A DNA stretch of 13,366 bases, from the NCBI GenBank assembly GCA_937877455.1, contig CALFIU010000005.1:1-13366 (forward strand), in the 5' to 3' direction. Below the pieces are notes generated by a model, which worked only from the letters and a program-made list of their open reading frames with translations, was not told where the DNA came from and did no database searches. Each line of letters begins with the position of its first letter. The stretch's first letter is position 1. This DNA comes from an uncultured Bacteroidales bacterium (GTDB lineage: Bacteria > Bacteroidota > Bacteroidia > Bacteroidales > UBA3824). Shown here piece after piece: positions 8,105 to 13,366 of this stretch. Both the position numbers and the translations under genes were made by a program.

Positions 8105-9312
8105 ATTTTTTTTTAATATTTATAACAATATCAATACTAATAGGCATTACAGACGGAATTATACTTAGCAACAGACATGACAAAGACTATACATATATCA
8201 ATCCACTAAGATCTTACAATATAATATTTGAACCCCAAAACCAATGGTACATAAACGACCATACAATATCACATTATCTTTTTTACACATTTAAAGAATA
8301 TCTCCTCTCTAAAGAAACTCCATATACTTTAACACAAGAAGAAACCATACAAACCCAAAATTTCATTAATACGAATAACATTAAAAATATACCAAATAGT
8401 AATCTTATTATCTGCATAATTGAAAGCTTTAATAGTTTTGTCATAACTGAAAAATTCATGCCCAACGTATGCAATTTCATAAACAAATCCAACAACATAT
8501 TATACGTAAATAAAATCAAAAGTCAAATAAAAAACGGAATGTCGGGAGACGGACAAATGATTATACAAACAGGATTACTTCCGACAACCCAAGGGGTAGC
8601 TTGTATAAGATTTCCATTTAATAAATACCCATCATTATCATCTTTATACACCAAAAGTGCTGGTCTATTTCCAGGAGTGTTAACAACATGGAATCAATAT
8701 CTTATGAGTCCAGCATATAACATAGATACAAATTTCACATCAAACGATAACGATATTCTTTTATTTTCTAAAACAATAGAATTAGCAAAAGAATACAATA
8801 ATGTAATGATGTTAACAGCATCCACACACCTTCCATGCACAAGATATGCAAACAAATCAGATTTAGAATTACCAGATACATTAACAACAACAATGAAAAA
8901 CTACATAAAATCATCAAACGTATTAGATAAAGGTATGAAAATACTTTTTGACGCAATAGATACCGATGAAATGCTAAAAAATTCTACTATCATAATAACA
9001 GGAGATCACCACCTACCAGTAGATAAAGAAATAATAGGCAATGCTTACAATTACTCCGAATTAATTCCCTTAATCATCTACTCACCCAAAATAAAAGAGA
9101 AAACAATCATCACCGACACATGCTATCAAATGGACATCTATCCAACAATTCTTCATCTTATAGATTGCGAAACTTATTATTGGAAAGGCTTTGGTGTCAA
9201 CCTCATAGACAGCACCGCACGCCACAACCGACCAATAACTCAAGAGGAAGCATACCAACTATCCGACAAAATAATTAGAGCAAACTATTTTAAAGAATTA
9301 CAAACCGAATAA
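8077..9312 (+). CDS. C-terminal catalytic part of the LtaS-like phosphoglycerol/phosphoethanolamine transferase (sulfatase fold)
   Basis: The frame is open from before 8077 to the stop at 9312, but its first ATG (8458) lies inside the catalytic domain, so it is a 3' fragment, not a complete gene. Numbering the rejoined protein with six AT units: after the fifth helix (about 156-172), metal-ligand candidate E262 sits in NLIICIIESF. The nucleophile region is GMSGDGQ (300-306), where S302 aligns with the catalytic Thr/Ser. QTGLLPT follows at 310-316, then STHLP (395-399) with H397, and TGDHH (454-458) with D456/H457 as metal ligands. All alkaline-phosphatase-superfamily landmarks are therefore present and in order. 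Relatives transfer phosphoglycerol or phosphoethanolamine from phospholipid to glycans on the outer face of the inner membrane. Preserved active-site residues argue that the break is recent, reversible or technical. Substrate unknown. Confidence 0.75.
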   Translation, partial: KKQNNYKSINFFLIFITISILIGITDGIILSNRHDKDYTYINPLRSYNIIFEPQNQWYINDHTISHYLFYTFKEYLLSKETPYTLTQEETIQTQNFINTNNIKNIPNSNLIICIIESFNSFVITEKFMPNVCNFINKSNNILYVNKIKSQIKNGMSGDGQMIIQTGLLPTTQGVACIRFPFNKYPSLSSLYTKSAGLFPGVLTTWNQYLMSPAYNIDTNFTSNDNDILLFSKTIELAKEYNNVMMLTASTHLPCTRYANKSDLELPDTLTTTMKNYIKSSNVLDKGMKILFDAIDTDEMLKNSTIIITGDHHLPVDKEIIGNAYNYSELIPLIIYSPKIKEKTIITDTCYQMDIYPTILHLIDCETYYWKGFGVNLIDSTARHNRPITQEEAYQLSDKIIRANYFKELQTE

Positions 9313-9335
9313 AAACAACAATAATTTATTTTTGA

Positions 9336-9372
9336 GCAAAGATACTACAATAAGATATTTTAGTATCTTTGC
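9336..9372. promoter_or_regulatory. 12-bp inverted repeat carrying a -7 motif, between the sulfatase and MBOAT genes
   Basis: GCAAAGATACTA (9336-9347) and TAGTATCTTTGC (9361-9372) form a perfect 12-bp palindrome with a 13-base loop. The right arm contains TATCTTTG (9364-9371), matching the Bacteroidota -7 box and placed 19 bases before the MBOAT start codon. By symmetry the left arm carries the same box on the other strand. No TTTG lies 19-21 bases upstream of the right box (the nearest is 29 bases away), so the promoter would be weak or regulator-dependent. No T-run follows either arm, so a simple terminator is not well supported. It may be an operator or an RNA hairpin. Confidence 0.45.
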
Positions 9373-9390
9373 GCCAAAAATAAAACAAAT

Positions 9391-10845
9391 ATGCTGTTCA
9401 ATTCAATAGACTTTGCAATCTTTTTGCCAATAGTATTTGCTATATATTGGTTTGCATTATCACGCAATAGAAAATTGCAAAACGCATTTCTTGTGATAGC
9501 CAGTTACGTATTTTATGGTTGGTGGGATCAAAGATTTCTCACACTTATTTTTCTATCAACAGTTGAAGACTTTTTTGTTGCCAAACAAATAGCCAAAACC
9601 GACGACAACAAAAAACGCCGTAGATGGCTATCGGTAAGCCTTATTTTCAACCTCGGAATGTTAGGCTTTTTCAAGTATTTCAACTTTTTTGCCGAAAACT
9701 TTGCAAACGCATTTTCACTTTTTGGTATGGAATTTTCTGTTCCAACACTCAACATAATACTACCAGTTGGAATAAGTTTCTACACATTTCAAACATTAAG
9801 TTACTCCATAGACGTATATCGTCGCAAATTAGAACCATGCAACGACTTTATAGCATTTACAGCATTTGTAAGTTTTTTTCCACAACTTGTAGCAGGCCCA
9901 ATAGAACGCGCAACCAATTTGTTACCACAGTTTTACAAAGAACGTGTATTCAACTATGCCAAGGGCGTTGATGGTATGAAACAAATACTTTATGGACTTT
10001 TTAAAAAGATAGTAGTTGCCGACACATGTGCCAAATGTGTAAACCCATTTTTTGCCAACTACCAAGATTATCCGGGAGCAGACCTTATAATTGCATCTAT
10101 ATTATTTGCATTTCAAATATATTGCGATTTTTCAGGCTACTCCGACATAGCCATAGGCACTGCCAAGTTGTTTGGATTTAGCCTTATGCGCAACTTCAAC
10201 TTTCCATATTTTAGTCGCGATGTAGCAGAATTTTGGCGACGTTGGCACATTTCACTAACCACTTGGTTTAGAGATTATATATACATACCGCTTGGTGGAA
10301 GTAGAGTAACACTCGCAAAAGTTATAAGAAACACCTTTGTTATATTCCTCGTAAGCGGTTTTTGGCATGGTGCACGGTGGACATTTATATTTTGGGGATT
10401 ACTAAACGCACTATATTTTCTGCCATTGTTGTTAGGCAAAAAAAATAGAAAATACCTTAACACCGTAGCTCAAGATACGTTTCTACCCACCCCAAAAGAA
10501 CTACTCCAAATGCTTGGAACATTTACACTAATAACCATTGCATGGATATTTTTTAGAGCAGAAGGTATCGACAAAGCATTAAATATGATAGCCAAATGCG
10601 CCACCGACATAGTTGCACACCCTGCATCATTACTACTCTGTTTTAGAGATGTTTATAAAATTGCAATAATAATTGTTACAGTGTTTGTATGCATAGAATG
10701 GCTTGGACGCAAAAGCCAATACGCAATAGAAAACTTTCTAACAACCAAACCTACAGCACTACGTTGGACAATGTACTACGCCTTTATAATAGCAATAATA
10801 CTAAGTTTTGGAGAAAAACAAGATTTTATTTATTTTCAGTTTTAA
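9391..10845 (+). CDS. MBOAT family membrane-bound O-acyltransferase (AlgI/PatA/DltB-like)
   Basis: A 484-residue polytopic enzyme with the full MBOAT pattern. The start MLFNSIDFAIFLPIVF is the standard AlgI-type N-terminus. LPVGISFYTFQ (124-134), PQLVAGPIER (164-173), FWRRWHISLTTWFRDYIYIPLGG (near 281-303, with conserved H286) and SGFWHGARWTFIFWG (about 322-336, with catalytic H326) follow in order. Length is normal for the group and both histidines are present. Such enzymes move an acyl group, usually acetyl, across the inner membrane to an exported polysaccharide with the help of an SGNH-type protein, and the next gene starts as one (10-base gap). It probably O-acetylates the glycan made by the upstream genes. 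It stands 78 bases after the sulfatase gene, behind the palindrome, and so may have its own transcript. Confidence 0.95.
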   Translation: MLFNSIDFAIFLPIVFAIYWFALSRNRKLQNAFLVIASYVFYGWWDQRFLTLIFLSTVEDFFVAKQIAKTDDNKKRRRWLSVSLIFNLGMLGFFKYFNFFAENFANAFSLFGMEFSVPTLNIILPVGISFYTFQTLSYSIDVYRRKLEPCNDFIAFTAFVSFFPQLVAGPIERATNLLPQFYKERVFNYAKGVDGMKQILYGLFKKIVVADTCAKCVNPFFANYQDYPGADLIIASILFAFQIYCDFSGYSDIAIGTAKLFGFSLMRNFNFPYFSRDVAEFWRRWHISLTTWFRDYIYIPLGGSRVTLAKVIRNTFVIFLVSGFWHGARWTFIFWGLLNALYFLPLLLGKKNRKYLNTVAQDTFLPTPKELLQMLGTFTLITIAWIFFRAEGIDKALNMIAKCATDIVAHPASLLLCFRDVYKIAIIIVTVFVCIEWLGRKSQYAIENFLTTKPTALRWTMYYAFIIAIILSFGEKQDFIYFQF

Positions 10846-10855
10846 ATAAACCAAA

Positions 10856-12430
10856 ATGAAGAAATTTTGTATAAAAATATTATGTTTTGCATCTTTTTTC
10901 TTGTTTGTATTATTTATCGATTTAATTATATCAAAATCAATCAAATTTAGTGGTTTTTTGGATAGTTGGAACGACATATACAATAACAACATTAATGCAG
11001 ACTTAGTTATCTTCGGAACTTCAAGAGCGCAAGCACATTTAGTCAGTAACATTATTGAAGATTCATTAAATATCAAAGTCTATAATTTAGGTGGAATTAC
11101 TCAACCTGTAGATTTACAAATTATAAGGCTCATAGAACATCTAAAACATTGTACTAAAAAACCTAAATACATATCATTAGAAATATGTTTTTTTAGTATC
11201 GAAAACCATAAAGGAGTAGCCAATGATTATCAGATATACCCATGGTGCTTTTTAAACAAAACATACATTAAATACACAGATTTATTATTTGAATCATACC
11301 CCAAATATTATTTCTACATTCCATTAATTCGCTATAAAGGAAGTTTTTTTAAATTAATAAATGAATATTCAACACATAAAACAGATACATGTGATAAAGG
11401 ATATTACAATAATTTTTCTAATTCAAAAATGGCAAAACAAGATTTTAACTACAAAATAACTATAAATCAACAAAGAGTAAGATATCTTAAACAATTTATT
11501 GAAATATGCCAAGCCAACAAAATAAAAATAAACATTAAAACACTAGCAAACATATACTTAATATACACAATACTAGTAACTATACCAGGACTAACAAAGA
11601 CAGGATTCCAAAGCTACCATGAAGCAAAACTAGGAACAACAGGTTGGTTCGTATCAGCAAACGCTATAGGAAATATAATAAGTATACTAATGCCTTTAAT
11701 AATACTATACATAATAAAAATAAAAGACAACAAAATAAAAAAAGCAATACTTATACTAACAACACTCTATACCGTAACATGTATAGGAACAAAAGTACCA
11801 ATACTAAGCTTAATAATATGTACAATAACTACCCTACTTTACTACATGATAAAATGGATAAAAGAAAAACAAAACAAAAAAATACTAATATCTATAATAA
11901 CAACAATAATACTAACAATTTCATCATTAATAACAATTCCTAAAACAACATTCTATAAAAACATACAAATACATAAAGAATACTTAGGATTTAATAGTTA
12001 TATAGATGTACTAAAAGACTATAAACTAATAGACCACTTCATATTCAGTCAAAGACTAACATTTTTAAACAATACAACTAAAACATATCAAGAATCAAAC
12101 ATAACACAAAAACTAATAGGAATTGGATACATAGAAAACTACGCAAAAGACAACGTTTCAACAAAAACAATAGAAATAGACTACTTTGACATACTTTATA
12201 GAAACGGAATACTAGGATTCATACTCTACTTCTACATAATAATACCTACAATAATTAAAAAAACAAAAGAACTAAAACAAAATACACTAACAAATATAGA
12301 AATAAAACTAAGTATACTATTAACACTAATAATCGCATTCTTTGCAGGACACATACTAATAACTCCAAATGTATGCATATTTCCTGCACTAATACTTATA
12401 AAAGGAGGACTATATGAAAAAACTAACTAA
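10856..12430 (+). CDS. Chimeric frame: SGNH-like acyltransfer partner (front) fused to O-antigen-ligase-like protein (back)
   Basis: The frame is open for 524 codons but combines two unrelated proteins. Residues 1 to about 222 look like the DltD/AlgX-type SGNH partner of the MBOAT enzyme just upstream. They show a signal-anchor helix (about 4-27), the block I motif VIFGTSRAQA (51-60) with nucleophile S56, and a strand-helix pattern up to RYLKQFIEICQANKIKI, where relatives continue toward a C-terminal catalytic Asp/His. That part is absent. From about residue 228 the protein becomes a chain of membrane helices of another family. Hand-counted leucine codons change at the same place: in the front part 14 of 19 are TTA and 1 is CTA, while CTA dominates afterwards. 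The start ATG at 10856 fits the signal anchor. The front is best treated as a truncated SGNH gene and the whole as a probable assembly product. Confidence 0.7.
   Translation: MKKFCIKILCFASFFLFVLFIDLIISKSIKFSGFLDSWNDIYNNNINADLVIFGTSRAQAHLVSNIIEDSLNIKVYNLGGITQPVDLQIIRLIEHLKHCTKKPKYISLEICFFSIENHKGVANDYQIYPWCFLNKTYIKYTDLLFESYPKYYFYIPLIRYKGSFFKLINEYSTHKTDTCDKGYYNNFSNSKMAKQDFNYKITINQQRVRYLKQFIEICQANKIKINIKTLANIYLIYTILVTIPGLTKTGFQSYHEAKLGTTGWFVSANAIGNIISILMPLIILYIIKIKDNKIKKAILILTTLYTVTCIGTKVPILSLIICTITTLLYYMIKWIKEKQNKKILISIITTIILTISSLITIPKTTFYKNIQIHKEYLGFNSYIDVLKDYKLIDHFIFSQRLTFLNNTTKTYQESNITQKLIGIGYIENYAKDNVSTKTIEIDYFDILYRNGILGFILYFYIIIPTIIKKTKELKQNTLTNIEIKLSILLTLIIAFFAGHILITPNVCIFPALILIKGGLYEKTN
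11516..11545 (+). other. Probable chimeric junction between two genomes
   Basis: Within this A-rich, low-complexity stretch the protein family, leucine and isoleucine codon choice and gene-start signals all change. The SGNH similarity ends near residue 222 and the O-antigen-ligase-like similarity begins near residue 228. A short shared A/T-rich sequence is a typical place for an assembler to join unrelated reads. The exact base cannot be set by eye. Confidence 0.7.
11537..12430 (+). CDS. O-antigen ligase-like membrane protein, 5'-truncated at the junction (Gram-positive type)
   Basis: This is the back part of the fused frame and is probably the C-terminal 300 or so residues of a larger protein. 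It has a helix-rich start, then a loop with YHEAKLGTTGWFVSANAIG, the Gram-positive O-antigen-ligase-like signature (relatives have KxGxxGWFxSANExG). Further helices and an outside loop follow, with FSQRLTFLNN, LIGIGY and the conserved E-x-D-Y-F-D-ILYRNGILGF block typical of Wzy/WaaL-type C-terminal loops. AGHIL and a closing helix come last. Such proteins polymerise or ligate glycans at the cell surface, and in Bacilli they often sit next to LCP genes, as here. Codons are strongly CTA/ATA-biased. The true start lies outside this sequence because the front is replaced by the SGNH part. It overlaps the LCP gene by 17 bases. Confidence 0.65.
   Translation, partial: KTLANIYLIYTILVTIPGLTKTGFQSYHEAKLGTTGWFVSANAIGNIISILMPLIILYIIKIKDNKIKKAILILTTLYTVTCIGTKVPILSLIICTITTLLYYMIKWIKEKQNKKILISIITTIILTISSLITIPKTTFYKNIQIHKEYLGFNSYIDVLKDYKLIDHFIFSQRLTFLNNTTKTYQESNITQKLIGIGYIENYAKDNVSTKTIEIDYFDILYRNGILGFILYFYIIIPTIIKKTKELKQNTLTNIEIKLSILLTLIIAFFAGHILITPNVCIFPALILIKGGLYEKTN
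12401..12409 (+). promoter_or_regulatory. Strong Shine-Dalgarno ribosome binding site of the LCP gene
   Basis: AAAGGAGGA contains AGGAGG ending 5 bases before the ATG at 12414. None of the plus-strand genes to the left has a comparable site. This sets the start of the LCP gene and supports a Firmicutes-like host for this end of the window. Confidence 0.8.
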
Positions 12431-13366
12431 AGATAAAATAAGTTTAACACTACTAATAATAAACATACTAATACTTTCAATAAGTATTGGATACTTTACA
12501 TATGCACTAATACTACTTAAAAACATAGAAACACCACTAAGAATTGGAATAATAGTATTCTTCATACTACTATCAATACTATGCGTAAGATCAATAATAA
12601 AAAATACATTTAGGAGAAAAAAAGTAAAAATAATAATAACAACAATAATATCAATCATATTTTCAGCAACAATAATAATAATTGGATACAACGTAAATAA
12701 AATATATAATGCAATATCAAGTATTAGTAGTACAACACAAACATACTCATCGAGTATAGTAACCAAAACAGAAAGCAAACTAGAAAAAATAGAAGACCTA
12801 ACAAATGAAAAAATAGGAATACTAAATGACACAGAAAGTATAGATGGATATCAAATACCACAAGAAATAATAAAAGAAAACAAACTAGAAAATGAAATAA
12901 TAGAATATAGTAACTACCTAGAACTAATAAATGCCCTATTAGATGAAAAAATAGACGCAATATTCCTTCCAACAAACTACCAAATACTATTCGCAAATAT
13001 AGAAGGACTAGAAAAACTAAACGAAACAACAAAAATAATATACACAAAAGACAAAAATGTAAAAGTACAAAAAACATTAAACACAAAAAACATAGACGAA
13101 CCATTCACAATACTACTTATGGGAGTTGACTCAGAACAAGAAGACATAAAAGGAAGCTCATTTAATGGAGACTCACTTGTACTAATAACATTCAATCCAA
13201 AAACACTAAACGCAACAATGTTAAGCATACCAAGAGATACATACGTACCAATAACATGCTTTGCAGGACAAAAGAAAAACAAAATAACACATGCAGCATG
13301 GTATGGAGAAACATGCATGATGTCAACAATAGAAAACATGTTTGATATAAATATAGACTACTATAT
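12414..13366 (+). CDS. LytR-CpsA-Psr (LCP) family protein, 3' end cut by the window
   Basis: The frame is open for 317 codons and runs off the right edge. Three N-terminal membrane helices (about 9-35, 42-62 and 69-94) are followed by an outside region. Residues about 110-225 form a mixed strand/helix segment (KIGILNDTES and DEKIDAIFLPTN) reminiscent of a small-molecule-binding-like insert seen in some Bacilli LCP proteins. The LCP domain then begins at ILLMGVD (233-239), with D239, NGDSLVLITFNP (251-262) with D253, and the hallmark SIPRDTYV (271-278) with R274, followed by KITHAAWYG. LCP enzymes attach lipid-linked anionic glycans to Gram-positive peptidoglycan. They are not expected in a Bacteroidota surface-glycan locus. 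The usual Arg of the RSDT motif is replaced here (N-G-D-S). The catalytic domain is incomplete, so full function cannot be judged. Confidence 0.85.
   Translation, partial: MKKLTKDKISLTLLIINILILSISIGYFTYALILLKNIETPLRIGIIVFFILLSILCVRSIIKNTFRRKKVKIIITTIISIIFSATIIIIGYNVNKIYNAISSISSTTQTYSSSIVTKTESKLEKIEDLTNEKIGILNDTESIDGYQIPQEIIKENKLENEIIEYSNYLELINALLDEKIDAIFLPTNYQILFANIEGLEKLNETTKIIYTKDKNVKVQKTLNTKNIDEPFTILLMGVDSEQEDIKGSSFNGDSLVLITFNPKTLNATMLSIPRDTYVPITCFAGQKKNKITHAAWYGETCMMSTIENMFDINIDYY

Noticed and set aside
8106..8114. T9 run as the cause of the frameshift in the LtaS-like gene
   Set aside because: The stop codon of the first frame (8102-8104) comes before the run, so a length change there cannot rejoin the two frames. 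The AT repeat upstream can.
10856..12430. A novel natural fusion of an acyltransfer partner and a glycan ligase
   Set aside because: The SGNH part lacks its C-terminal catalytic residues, the ligase part lacks its N-terminus, and codon choice and translation signals change at the joint. An assembly chimera explains all of this more simply.
12410..13339. Three long minus-strand open frames opposite the LCP gene (12410-12832, 12724-13104, 12977-13339)
   Set aside because: They are complements of a highly A-biased coding region, read as strings of Leu, Ile, Phe and Ser without any family motif. They also oppose a clear LCP gene with a good ribosome binding site.
11537..13366. Mycoplasma-type genetic code (TGA as tryptophan) in the right-hand block
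   Set aside because: Tryptophan is encoded by TGG in both right-hand genes and no in-frame TGA is seen, so the standard code is sufficient.
1..13366. CRISPR arrays, tRNA or rRNA genes, complete insertion sequences, att sites
   Set aside because: No regularly spaced repeats, tRNA-like cloverleaf, rRNA segment, or transposase with flanking inverted repeats was recognised on either strand. The Rpn gene is labelled transposase in databases but has no visible terminal repeats here.

Overview
The window is AT-rich and reads as two different bacterial genomes joined end to end. From about 1 to 11,520 the DNA looks like Bacteroidota. Two well-spaced TTTG / TAnnTTTG promoters are visible, genes lack Shine-Dalgarno sequences, and the gene families (Rpn/PD-(D/E)XK nuclease, WWSWWYGG membrane protein, RgpF-like glycosyltransferase, MBOAT plus SGNH pair) suit gut or rumen Bacteroidales. 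From about 11,545 to the right edge the DNA looks like a low-GC Gram-positive or Mollicute-related Bacilli genome. It has an O-antigen-ligase-like protein and a LytR-CpsA-Psr (LCP) protein, a strong AGGAGG ribosome binding site, and very heavy use of CTA (Leu) and ATA (Ile). The species on either side cannot be named from sequence alone.

Layout: an Rpn-family nuclease gene lies on the minus strand (160-1086), with a hairpin terminator near the left edge. A 319-base divergent intergenic region carries a promoter for each direction. A plus-strand glycan operon then runs almost without gaps. It holds two polytopic GT-C/GT87-like membrane proteins (1406-2731, 2737-4149), a family-2 glycosyltransferase (4125-5057), a GT32 DXD glycosyltransferase (5054-5749), a rhamnosyltransferase-like GT2 (5739-6713), an RgpF-like enzyme (6691-7635) and an LtaS-like membrane sulfatase-fold transferase (7637-9312). 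This last gene is split by a frameshift at an (AT)7 repeat. After a hairpin-bearing gap come an MBOAT O-acyltransferase (9391-10845) and the start of an SGNH partner protein (10856 to about 11,530).

The cytoplasmic glycosyltransferases probably build a surface oligosaccharide or polysaccharide on a lipid carrier. The membrane GT-C-type proteins could add sugars from polyprenyl-phosphate donors on the outer face of the inner membrane. The LtaS-like enzyme could add phosphoglycerol or a similar group, and the MBOAT/SGNH pair could O-acetylate the glycan. No sugar-nucleotide synthesis gene, flippase or clear polymerase from the Bacteroidota side lies in the window, so this is part of a larger locus.

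The SGNH gene fuses in frame, within an A-rich stretch, to the back half of an O-antigen-ligase-like protein, followed by an LCP gene cut by the window edge. The simplest reading is a chimeric assembly joint, not a natural fusion gene. I found no convincing new biological system. The observations most worth checking are the joint and the repeat-located frameshift.
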